A stretch of 64,000 bases of DNA from Symbiodinium natans (lineage: Eukaryota > Sar > Dinophyceae > Suessiales > Symbiodiniaceae), in assembly GCA_905221605.1 (NCBI GenBank), contig CAJNDS010000209.1, forward strand, positions 1 through 64,000. The letters are read 5' to 3'. Positions within the stretch are counted from its first letter, which is position 1. Each line of letters starts with the position of its first letter. This document shows positions 53,101 through 63,399 of the stretch, in pieces. The notes beneath the pieces are model-generated. The model searched no databases. It was not told where the DNA came from and saw only the letters and a list, made by a program, of their open reading frames with translations. Both the position numbers and the translations under genes were made by a program.

Positions 53101-56100
53101 GAGAGACACACACACATTCAAGATCATGCAGGTCGTACTCTGAGCAGCATCCCATACACTTAGTGTAGCTCCAACTGTCGTGCTGGGCATGTCGTCTGTC
53201 TGCCTCTCTTCAAGCCAGAGACGCTGCGATAAAGACATGCTCACAACAAACCCCTCAGCCTTGTCGCAGCATTCCGCAGTGGTGCACATGGCACCTGGCA
53301 TCATTGGAGTTATGCGAGAATTGAGTGAAGAACCGGGAAGATGCTTTCCCTGTCACCTCGAACAAACCTGACGGGAAGACAATAGCACTGCACACTTGCC
53401 CAAGCTTCAAGCCCGTATAGGGTTAAGGGTTCCCTACACCCTTAGTTCGTTACTGTAGCGGCCGGTAACTTTAACAAAATGAAAAAGGTGCTCTGGGCGA
53501 TGGTGCTGGCAACTTTTATCCTCGCGTGTTCAACCACTTGCGCCCTGGATGTTTGACAGCAGCTTGAGGATTGAGGCTTGAGTTTGCTGTTGGGGTCCAG
53601 AGGGGTAGGTGTTTGAAATCGTGGGCTCACTGTGATTCTATGTTAAGGGGCATAATGGGCATATTAATATATTATGGGTTTAGGACTTGGAGCTTCTGGT
53701 TCCGGGCCTGTGCGGATGGACGAACGTTAAAGGAAGATGAGCTCCGGCTTCAGAGAGCTGAGAGCTTACGCAGCCGAACAACTGCCTTGGCAGGAGGCGG
53801 GAACCAAGTTTTTCAGCACATAGCCCCGGCTGCAGTCCGACTCCTGGGCAAGGAGGTCGAACTCATGCCCAAATCCTGAAACCCTTCTTGCGACCCCAGA
53901 CGGCTACAAAACTGCTGCAGAACCCTGAGCCTCAGAATGAACCTCAAACCCTGAGCGCATGGGGGCGCTTGTAGGCAGGCATACATACTTGAGAAGCAAG
54001 CCGCGGCGGCCGAAATCTGCGCTCATGCCAGTGTGAGCACACATGAGCAGACAGGAATACTCGACCAACCGTGTCGGGTTGTCTAGAGATTATGTATATA
54101 GTCTACGTGGTCAGGTATCTGGTGTCTCCCCTTTTTGTGGTATGGGCCGGCAGGGAGGTCTGGCCTCGCAGATGCCGCACTTGGGCGTCTCCTCGCACTT
54201 GGTGCGCGCCGTGCTTGGCTTCACTTCCCTGCAAAGGCTCTCGTCCTCCAAACAGGCGCTGGCTCAGGACTTTCAGAAGTGATGGCAACTCAGTGATCGC
54301 ACCTCCATGATGATGAAGGATTATGCCGATGCTAGAGGGCATGTTGTTATAGGGCTGCTAATCTCCAAAACAAGAAAAGTCACAGCCATGAACGCATGGA
54401 GGATGGTAGACTTGAACTGGCTCAAGCCTCCAAATCCCCCGAGGCCTCGGGCCGGAGGTGTATGACGGTTGTTCGAAATTGCTTCACGGCAAAACGACCA
54501 TTCTTCGCGAAAAGCAATTTGTCTTTCGCGGGCCCATCGCGGACTTTCGCGGAGCCTATTTTACACCCGTATTAGTTTCAGCACAAACAGTACTAACACA
54601 AAACTTCGCGAAAGCGTGATTTGTCTTTCGCGGGCCCATCGCGGACTTTCGCAGACCCTCATTTCCATCATCTGATGGTCGCCCCAGTATAACTCGAAGA
54701 CAAGGGGGGTTTTGAACAACCCTCGTATAGGTTGTCAGAACAGGCACCCCCCTCCAAATCCTCCCCACACCCAAAGCCCTTTTTTGGACCCCTTTTTTTG
54801 GGGAAACCGTGCTCCGCAAGCGGACGGTTCCGCAGGACCAGAGGCAGTTGAACCCCCCCTCCCAGCAGACCACCCCCCCCCCCCCACCCCCCACCCACCC
54901 CCCACCCCCCCCCCCCCCCCACCCACCCCCCCCCCCACCCCCCCCACCCCCCCACCCCCCCCCCCCCCACCCCCCCCACACCCCCCCCCCCCCCTCTTCT
55001 CCCCCCACCCCACCTCCCCCCCCCCCCCCCCCCCCCCCCCCCTCCCCACCCTGCCAAAGAGTCGCCTTAAACCTTAAGGGGCCTGGCTCCGAACCCTAAA
55101 CCAAAAAAAACCCTCAACCCCAAAGCGTGAACCTTGAGCCCTAAACTAACCCTCAACCCCAAACCATAAACCATAAACCCGGAACCCTCAACCCTCAACC
55201 CTCAACCCAACCCTTATTGCTTGGGGTCCAGCGACTTGGGCGCTGCGGAATCACCATGCTCACGCGGATGCGCTGGGCCGGGCCGAGGCGGGTCGCGTAG
55301 CGTTAAAATTACCTGCACAGGTGTGAGTTCAAAAGCCGACACCAGTGTCCAGCTTCAAGTTGCTGTCGAGGTCCCAGCACTCAAGCTTCCGAGTCTCGTA
55401 CCTCAGATGACAAGATACTTCCGAACCTATTCTCATCAGACGCCGCAGCGCCATCCCTGGACTCCTTGGGCAACTTCACGAGACTGGGGAAGTATGGAAA
55501 CCTTCAACCTCAAGTACCTCAAAGTCCGTCTGTGGTGCTACCCTGACCGCCTGAACCCAACCCTCCCGAAAAAAGCGGCGCTGAACTCCTGAACTCCTCA
55601 AATCTCTGTGCTTTCAGGGTGCTCTGCCGCAAGGCCACATTGCATGTCGCAGCTCGCCTGCGGCCATGCGTCCTGGGCGCAGGGCTGATGGAAAGGGGTC
55701 GCCCCTCAAGAGATGCAGGGGGTCTAGATGGAGGGTTCCACGGTCAGGGTGTTGGTGGGATGCAGAACAAGCTTAAGCTTCAACTTTGGTGACCTCAGGT
55801 GTCAGGGAAAGGCTTCTTCCGAACGCAGCCCTTTGCACGTCACTGTCCAAGTGGGCTGGAAGCCCCTTTAACTCCGAGCACGCCGAAACGCGGCCAGGCA
55901 ACATACTTCCAAGCAGGATTGGTCGGCTCGGCGCAGCACTCCTCCACACCCCATCTAAGTCGGGAGTGCGTTAACTATATCGAGGCACCTTCCGAACTCC
56001 CCACCCAAAAAACAACACTACACGTCATCATGAACCATGATGGGAAGAACAGCTTGGAAGCAAAGTTGTAGGAGATCGCTGCCTCCTGCGAGAATCCTGT

Positions 56101-56820
56101 GAGTTGCTGCTGGTTCGGCTTGGGGACCTTGCCATTCTTGGCAGAGCAGTCATCCTCTTTGGAGGCTACAATGTAAAATTCCATTGATAAGGGAACCTAG
56201 ACCTAGAATTTAAGAAAGGGCAAAGGGTACCACTGGGCTACTAGTACCCAGCAGCAGTGAGAGGCGATAGAAATTCTGGGCCTCTTTGGCACCCTGAAGT
56301 GCAAGGATTGTAGAGAACCAACGGCCCATAAATCAAGACCAGTCCGCCCATATGTCATATGTGAAGACCCCATGTGGCAGAGAGTATATACCCGAAGTTT
56401 ACTGTGTTACATCCAAGCCTCCTTTGGCCCTAATGCCCCAAGCCGAAAGTAGCGCCTGCTTCAGCCAAGGTGCAGTGGTGCTGTTGCCTCGGCTGGGCAG
56501 GCCCGGTGCATGTGGGGTAGATCTATGGACCCCCTGTTCGAGACCCAAAACAACTCTACGGAATAGACTATGTGACTATGTATGGAAACCCTCCAAAGTC
56601 TCCAGAGTTTGGATCGCCCCCTCCCCCCCCCGTCCCCCGCACACGCAATTCTGCACTCCTCAGCACCCGAAGGAAGAGGTGGCAAGCGCCTAATGTTGCT
56701 GACAGGTTTAGTTATTGCTTTCACACCTGCACAGCCACGCGAACCACACTGCAGGGCTGGTTCATCGCAAGTAGAAGTGGGCATCCAAGCCACAGGTGAA
56801 GTACCAGCACCTGGTACAGC
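50137..56820 (-). CDS. Large modular gene: N-terminal TSP1-like repeat region, multiple exons
   Basis: Cys/Trp exon blocks in transcription order: about 56720-56800 (STCDEPALQCGSRGCAGV); 56080-56165 (ASKEDDCSAKNGKVPKPN); 55870-55950 (EECCAEPTNPAWKYVAWPR) with WTVTCKGLRSEE near 55820; 55615-55685 (DAWPQASCDMQCGLAAEHPE); 54150-54265 (ACLEDESLCREVKPSTARTK then CEETPKCGICEARPPC); 53790-53870 (QESDCSRGYVLKNLVPASCQ); 53000-53050 (VCSAEDCPEGSTVRFPA); 52341-52450 (CCSATKWKTGDWSNTGKCST then ECGEVEK, a clear TSP1 core); 51990-52090 (NRTVTCEARCTQHGQLEGAD); 50960-51050 (GNATYDCPEDCGQGG); 50137-50222 (ERPVTCNEPDTGKVVADDLC). WxxGxWSxxGxCSxxCG and RxVTC...TGKVVxxxxC are TSP1 signatures. Exon limits and the number of complete domains are uncertain. 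Confidence 0.5.
54503..54655. repeat. Direct repeat of ~51 bp, period 101 bp
   Basis: CTTCGCGAAAAGCAATTTGT continuing through TTTCGCGGGCCCATCGCGGA (54503-54553) recurs at 54604-54655 with a handful of changes. TTCGCGAAA and TTTCGCGG within it are themselves complementary. It lies in a presumed intron. Confidence 0.9.
54850..55045. repeat. Poly-C / CCCCCCA tract (poly-G on the transcribed strand)
   Basis: About 195 bases of C-runs interrupted by single A or T. The Pro/His and Gly-rich frames across it are artefacts. On the minus (sense) strand it is nearly pure G, inside a presumed intron. The exact length should be treated as uncertain in any assembly. Confidence 0.95.
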
Positions 56821-57020
56821 AGTCTGCAGTGCACGTGTCCGCTGGCGCTGTCGTTGGCAAGGTTTCCTGGGAAGCAGGTGCGCATCGACCCGGCATCAAG
56901 CTTCTCATTCGCGGATGCAGGTCCCACACGCACGGATACCACCATGCTCATCTACTTCGAAGATCCACTTTCTGCTGAGCTAATCCGCCGAGCACTGGAA
57001 AACTCCCCCATGAGAGTCCC

Positions 57021-58338
57021 CTAATTTGCCAAGCAACATACTCGGCCTGCTTGTACGACTGCTTCCCTGGCCTCGGGCAAGTTACGAGCATGTGAGCTTC
57101 TGCCGTTCACTATCAAAGGCAGCACATCTGGCCACTTGGTTACACATGCCGAATCAACATGCTTGCTCAACCCTGAACCTATGTCCCAAGGCTTTATACC
57201 GCTGAGGGGCCTTTCGAAGTTGGGCTCCTCACAGACTTTGCCCACAGAGGGTAGCTGAGGCTTCCAGTCCTTGTTCGGTGTATTCTGGGCTAAAGCTCCT
57301 GGGTATAAGGGTATAAGATGCAGCCTGCTTTGTGATTTCGACTCTCACTCTCCTGCAAAGCAGGCAACTGCTCACCTGAGGCCACGCCGCAGTGCCGTTT
57401 TCGACTCTCACACTAGCAAGCGCGGGCGAGGATCTTGGTACGAGCTGAGGTGAACAGTATGGTGCCCCAGACTCTGAAACGAGTGCACTCAAGCAGGATG
57501 CAGGGCCGTTTAATAAGGTTTGTTGCCCCCACCTACCACACTGCCGAGGGCCAGACATTGGGACATGACGAAACCAACTAGTCGGTTAAAAGCTGGGGGT
57601 TTGGGGTTTTGGAGTTGGATTTCTCACATCTGCGACAGGCCAGGAAGGGCAGCCGGGACTGGCCCAACCCCTGAGGCCGTCCACGACGTACATGCTCAGC
57701 ACAACTTGCAGCTGCAAAAAGAGTGGTTTCGATTGTCGCTTCGGGTTTGGAGTCTGAATCCTGAGGCATCTTGCCAAAGCACCTTGTAGTACGGATATGA
57801 AAGCGCCCACGAAGTCACACTGTGCACCTTGTTCCTGCGAGCGCAGCTCCGTCTTAGCAAGAAACAGCTTGTGGAGCGAAAGGCTGCAAGCAATGAGTTT
57901 CCCCAAGCTCGATCCCTCAACCACGTTATATGAATCTTGCATGCCTGATGTCACTGGCTGAGCAAACCTGCCGGCGCGCCTGCACTCTGTGATGGCATCA
58001 CTAAGATCGTCTGCGTTCTTGTTGTGCTCCAAGGCATCCAGCAAGCACCCGATGCCTGGGTCAGTGAGTCTCAGGAAGCCCCTGGCACTCTCTTTGGTGG
58101 AGCCATTCTTTGTCTGCGCTCTTCTCTGAAGCGGTTGCCCATATAGCCACCAGTACCTTTCTTGCAACATTCTCCTAGGGGCCAGACGTTTCATGGCCCT
58201 CCACTGCAGCAGCATGGATCGATGCATGGACGTGGCTGTGGTGTTGGCCTCATCATTCATAAAAGTTGCACAACAAGCATGGGCAGAGCACAGAAAGACC
58301 CGAGCCAGCGACATCCAAGTAAGTTGTGGTGGCTTCAA
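57021..58338 (-). CDS. Unidentified exons upstream of the TSP1-like region
   Basis: One frame at 57021-57245 reads VCEEPNFERPLSGIKPWDIG and SACVTKWPDVLPLIVNGRSS. A longer frame at about 57790-58338 includes MSLARVFLCSAHACCATF (signal-like), then FLRLTDPGIGCLLDALEHNK, LSDAITECRRAGRF and LAKTELRSQEQGAQCDFVGA. Composition is protein-like with spaced Cys, but I recognise no family. These are either N-terminal exons of the large gene or a separate small secreted gene. A weak alternative start for the large gene is the MSLAR Met. Confidence 0.35.
57333..57430. repeat. Two copies of the dispersed ~38-bp element
   Basis: GATTTCGACTCTCACTCTCC followed by TGCAAAGCAGGCAACTGC (57334-57367), and GTTTTCGACTCTCACACTAG followed by CAAGCGCGGGCGAGG (57396-57430). 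Same family as 47561-47600. Confidence 0.45.
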
Positions 58339-58969
58339 CTAGGCAGGAGTTGTTCTGCGAGCAGTGGTAGTACCTGGGATGCGTTTCGGGCCACAGTTTA
58401 ACCTTGAACACCTAGCACCATAAGAGTATGTACGGCCCTAAGTCCTTTTTCACCTCTGACTTCCCACCCGCAAGCCCCAACCCCATCCATGCACCCACCC
58501 ACAAAAAACAGGTGCGCATCTGGGGCACTCAGTCCAGGCATCGCACGTGCTCATGTCCAGAGTCCTTCAGGGAAGGGTCTGGCGGGAACCAGCCACAGGG
58601 TGCCACTGCTAATAGTGATGCTGAACCACATGTCCTCTGGACGGCATTGCAAGATGAGCCTCAGAAAAGAGCGAAGGTGCGGTGCATGGAAGGGTCAGGC
58701 TCCCCCTTTTGCCAAGGCACGCTTGTCTCTCCAGGTTTCCTGGGCTCATGCAATTACTTCACATGCAGAAGAGGCCTAGAGTTTCGGAGGGCTTTAAGAA
58801 GTGTGGGGGGATCAACACCAGGCCGAGGTCTCGAAAACTAAAAAATGCACTAGTTAAAAAAAAAAAAAAACGCTTTTTTTGTCCCTCTAACGCCTTTGAG
58901 ACGCTTTTAAGTAAACAGCAAGTATTATCGTGAAAAAACCAAAAAAAAGAAGAGAAGGTGCGCCAAAAT

Positions 58970-60470
58970 CCCTCCAAGCATCGTTGCCGCTTTGGCAGGC
59001 ATTGACCTTCTCAGTTGCCCTCTGAGTGGCATTCGTGCAGGCCTCTTCTGTCACGACCCATTCCTGTATGGACAGGGCTCTCAATGTTCTGCTACACTTT
59101 AGCTTCAGGCTTTCAACGCAAGGTTTGCCAGATTGCTTCTCCACCGCATCCTACCATATGCAACCTCATCACCACCCCTCCAGGACTTAGATGCATGTGA
59201 TAGCTACACGGCAACCGTATGTCTTGTGCTCCGGAGCAACTAAGCGCCCGTCATGAACTTTCCTTAGTCCAAGCAAGCATACTTGGGCAGACTTCGGGCC
59301 CTGCAATCGGTCGTTCCAAGCGCGGGAATCACACGGTTCGTCAGAACTGTGCGAGCTTTGCGCCGAGCATCTGCATGTAGAAGTTGCGAATACGCCTGGC
59401 GTGCAGCTCGTAGGACACGTCGCTCGAGTCCTGACTGAACTATGGCACGAGCGAACTCCAAAGCAAGACGGTCCCGAGATGTCCCGTCACTTCCCCACGC
59501 CCCGCCTTGTCACAAACTGCAGGGGCCTCCTGTGGATAGGTATCGACACCTGGCAAGTTGTTGCGTGCCAAGACAGGACCCATCCTTACACAAGAAGCTG
59601 GCGCCTTTCAGTTTCGCACACTTCTTGACTTTTACCTCCGTGAGAGCTTGTGCTTCGTCGCAAGTGTTTTTCCTCGGTTCTTTCGGGTCGGCCGAGAACA
59701 GCATCATTCTCAGAGAAGCCGCACGCAAAGTTGACAGCGTACTATCAAGACCATAGACCAGCTGTGCAACGGTTCGGGGGAATCTAGCTTAGTGCAAAGT
59801 GGATAACGTACTAGCAAGACCGCAAGGGAAATCTATCTTCGCCTTAGCGCCCTATGCTTGGTACATAATCGCTTCCCCTGAATACCAAACCTCCCAGCAC
59901 TGCTTTGATCCCGCCCACCGCGCACTGCCCCTAAGCGGCTACAGCTCGGCTATACAGAAAACAAGGTTCGAGGCTAAGCAAACGCTTGAGACGAGGCTCA
60001 CTTGCGCAAAGATGTTGCTCTCGTCGCTCCGGCAGGACTGGTGCTTGTCCCGGACCTGGCTCACCTTCCAAGACGTTGGCGCGGAAGCCAACTTGCTGAC
60101 CCCTTACGAACTCAGAGCTCTCTTCGACCCCTCCGCGTCATCTGCGGCACTGGGCCTGCGTTGCATTCCACGGCTCCTTGCAGGAACCGAAGCCTGGAAA
60201 GGGAAAGCGCGGAAGTATGGCTGGTAGGCTCTTGTGCCAGAGAGCTCGACAACCAATGCCTCCTAAACCACGCACCAGGCTGTCCAGTCCAAACGCCCGA
60301 TGAACACAGGAAAGCTGAGTTCGTTGACTCAAATGGCCGATTGAGGATTCAAGATCCTGCCATGCTAGCTCCAGCCTTTGGCCGCGTCATCCAGCATCTT
60401 CTGGGCAAGGCCTAAAAGGTTCAAGGTCTGAATCAGAAAAAATCGCAGCTCAACTTGGAACATGACAGTG
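58970..60470 (-). CDS. Unidentified helical, Cys-containing exons
   Basis: Protein-like blocks in transcription order: about 60380-60470 (VMFQVELRFFLIQTLNLLGL then AQKMLDDAAKG); 59510-59680 (CDEAQALTEVKVKKCAKLKG then CKDGSCLGTQQLARCRYLS); 59264-59461 (EFARAIVQSGLERRVLRAAR, YSQLLHADARRKARTVLTNR); 58970-59130 (CSRTLRALSIQEWVVTEEAC, NATQRATEKVNACQSGNDAW). All suggest amphipathic helices with regularly spaced Cys. No family recognised. Position between the signal-peptide exon and the TSP1-like exons suggests the N-terminal region of the same secreted protein. Confidence 0.35.
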
Positions 60471-61019
60471 TCAGCTTGGACAGGCCAGGTGAAGCATGTA
60501 CCAGCTTCATGGGGTAAGGGCTCTGGACACTGGGATCTTGGCCTGGGGAACAACATGGGTGCCAGATGGTCGAGGGCATATGGTGAAGGGGCTTCAGGGG
60601 TTGAGGGGTTGAGGGGCTGAGGCAGACTCTGCTTGTTTTGTCTCCCGCCTGGCAGGGGCCCTGGGGCTGTTGGACTGGGAAACTTGGGAAGCAGGAGGGT
60701 GGCCCGCTCCAGGGTCATGTCTCCCCAATGCTCCGAATCATCTATGTGGCCGAAACCTGCTAAACCGACTTCCGTAAACCTGGTCTGCTGTGCTCCATAG
60801 TCTTTCTTGCCCGGTAGCTATACTGCCGTCCGATGTCGGGCAGCAGCTCCTGCGACGTGAACCAACAGTGCACTCACAGGCGCTACAACCGCTGCAGGCA
60901 TGCTGTCGCATCCTGACAACATGCCGTCATTCAGGACAGTATATACTAGCAGATCCACACAGCAGCAGGCTTGGCATCAGGTTCCTTCTCGAGCATGGTC
61001 CGGATACCTGAAAAATAGA

Positions 61020-62400
61020 GCAGCTTTGTACGGAACATGACAGGAGTTGTGGCCGAGCTGCTGTCGATCATCGGCTTGAGGTAGGACCGCGTGCTGTTGC
61101 TCGCATTTGTGAGCCGAAGCACTGATACCTGGTGGGAGAGATGGTCTCAAAATCTCTGGACAAGGCATGTTCAGCCCAAACACCACCAGCACAAACCAAA
61201 GACGTACAAAGACCACACCTTCCGTGGGGCAAAGTCACGTTCAGCAAACAAACGCACAAACAGGACCGCAACATTCAACAAACGTGAAAGGTAGCACATA
61301 TCGATGCCACTTTCAGCAAACAAAATCACCAACCGCACGGCCCGAGTATCACTGCCCAACACCGTCAACTGCAAGTTCAACATTAGAACCACCCTCGCTC
61401 AGCAAATAAACAGAACACAAGGAGCAAACGAGCCAACGACGAAGCCACAAGTGATCGCATGACAGGAATACCGCGGCCAAAGGCCGTAAGTAAATTCGAC
61501 ATGAAAGATCAGCTTCAACAAATGCTGAAGCCCGATCAAGCATACGACGCTACAAATCATGAGAAGTCACCAGCTGCAGGGCTCGAGTGCCACTGCTCGA
61601 CGCCGTTAATATTACAGCAGAAGATAACTTGATCCAGAAAATCTCAGGGATGGTAATGGTTTAAGATAACTTGACCCAAAAACTCTTGGGGACCAGGGCT
61701 TGCGAGTTGTAATGTTGGAAGACTGCTTGACCCAAAAACCTTAAGGATCCGGGCTTGCTACGTGCAGTGCCAGTGTCAACATACGAATTTTCTAAATGAA
61801 CTAGACGGGTTAAACTGGAGGTTTTGCGGCTTCTCAGACCTCGAATCGAAAACTGTGCTTTTCACTAATTTAGATGTTGTATTTGATTTAGTTAAACCAA
61901 TTAAGCGATTTAATTTAACTAGCTCTACTCTTATTTCGCTGATTCAAGTGTCGAACCCTCCAGGCGAAGTGTGGTGTCGCTGTTGCACTACATACAAACA
62001 TACGGGGCAGACACTCTGGTCCATACATTAGTGCTAGACGCACATACAGGAACGACGTCTGAATTCAACTTTAGAAAGAGCCACAGTCAGCAAGCGCAAG
62101 AGATTCTTTCTGGAAACGCCTAAATGCTGACGTTTGCACGTGGGTAGGACTCTAAATTAAGGTCCCTTTTGTAGGTCCTTGTTAGAAGAAGGGTACCGTA
62201 TTATATGAGGGACTCTAAAGGGGACCCTATTCACAGAACTATCTAGGTGCAAACGGGCTTGCCTGTGGCTCGCTTGCTGTTTGTTGACCGTCCTGTTTGA
62301 TGAACGTGGCTCTGCTGTTTGTAACTTTGGGGTGCCGTTTGCTGACCATTCTTTGTTGAATGTGGCCCTGGTTTGTTGAACGTGCCTACTCCTTACCTTC
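61020..62400. repeat. Spacer with opposed CATTCAACAAAC repeats and a ~50-bp tandem repeat
   Basis: Variants of CACATTCAACAAACGTG/CGTTCAGCAAACAAA recur at about 61240-61530 on the plus strand and, reversed (TTTGTTGAACGTG), at about 62255-62390. ACTTGACCCAAAAACTCTTG with following GGACCAGGGCTTGC is present about three times at 61627-61770 in degenerate form. The plus-strand frame at 61762-62031 has no recognisable motif. No gene is seen. Confidence 0.55.
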
Positions 62401-63333
62401 CAAACCTTCCCGCCTCCAGCGCATCGAGATCCAAGGGCAGCCTTGGCCCTTCATGGGCGGGCGCGAGGCCTGAAGAGGAGTATCGTGAGCACAGTCTTCG
62501 GACGTCAACACTCAAAGCTTCCCCATCTTCCCCCTCTCAACAGGGAATGAGGGAACTGGGTTCCTCGGGCCCAGAACTGATGGACTCCCGCCGAATGCGA
62601 TTCTACAAGGCGGGCTCGAACTCCACATGCTGCCAGGAGGGTGGGGTTTTTGGCTTCAGGGCTGGCTCAGCCCTGGCATGTGCTCCAAATGCGAGTACGC
62701 CCGAAGCCCTAAACCCTGTACGCCTCAGGTTCCAGTCATAGCTACGATTCTCGTCCCCACCCTTCTTGGCCTGATCGGGCTGCCTCCCCCTAATAGCCTT
62801 TTGCCTTAATCACAGACCCTGCATAAGGACATCACAGAAGTTAGGGACTCTCTGCTATGTCTAGGACTATGCTTGTATTATTCTCATCTCTGTCAATCTT
62901 ACTACTGTTTCTAGCGAGTGCAGTGGGCCCTGACTCGGGGCCCAAGCGGGCGGAGGCCGCCAGGGAGGTCGCAGCCCCGAGCTTCCTTCCGGAGTTTGGG
63001 AGATTGCACGAGGGTTACTAGGTTTAAAAAGGGGTTTGCAAGGCTTATAAGGGTTTGTAAGGGCTACAAGGTTTCGCCACCCGCACTGCACACACCATCG
63101 GGCGTTTGGCTTATATGGTTTGAGGGTTGCATCTGGGATGATCTGAGAGGAGCCGGGTTGAGGGGCTTCAGGGCTCAGGGATTGAACAGGGGGATCTGGA
63201 CCCGGCACATGACTGTCGCAAGTAATGCTCCACAGCCAAGGCTTACCCAGATCCCCAGCTTTCAACCAAAGTTTCCGGCGAACGCACAAAAAGTTTATGG
63301 TGCATGTGGGGGTCTCGTCCCCCCCAGGCCCAC

Positions 63334-63395
63334 CTGGTCTCTGCTTGAGGCAGACAGGCGATGACAAAAACGCCCAGCAGGGCGAATTGCTTCAT
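63334..63395 (-). CDS. Signal-peptide first exon (candidate 5' end of the large secreted gene)
   Basis: ATG at 63395 encodes MKQFALLGVFVIACLPQAET, a textbook signal peptide: one Lys, a hydrophobic core, then a polar region suitable for cleavage near PQA/ET. The frame then meets ACCAG^GTGGGC, giving an exon end at 63334 with a canonical GT donor. Downstream exons on the same strand are secreted-type Cys-rich modules, so it could be the first exon of that gene. The link is positional only, with about 3 kb of unresolved DNA before the next protein-like exon. Confidence 0.45.
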
Positions 63396-63399
63396 TGGG

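Noticed and set aside
54419-54426. GGCTCAAG, a possible third spliced-leader relic
   Set aside because: On the plus strand, preceded by sequence with no resemblance to the rest of the leader and not near a start codon; expected by chance in 64 kb.
54556-55099. Pro/His-rich and Gly-rich open frames across the poly-C tract
   Set aside because: Homopolymer-driven frames with no stops because of composition; no start context or motif.
55124-55135. CTTGAGCC within AACCTTGAGCCC as an SL relic on the minus strand
   Set aside because: It is part of a run of degenerate CCCTAAA-type heptamers and has no further leader match.
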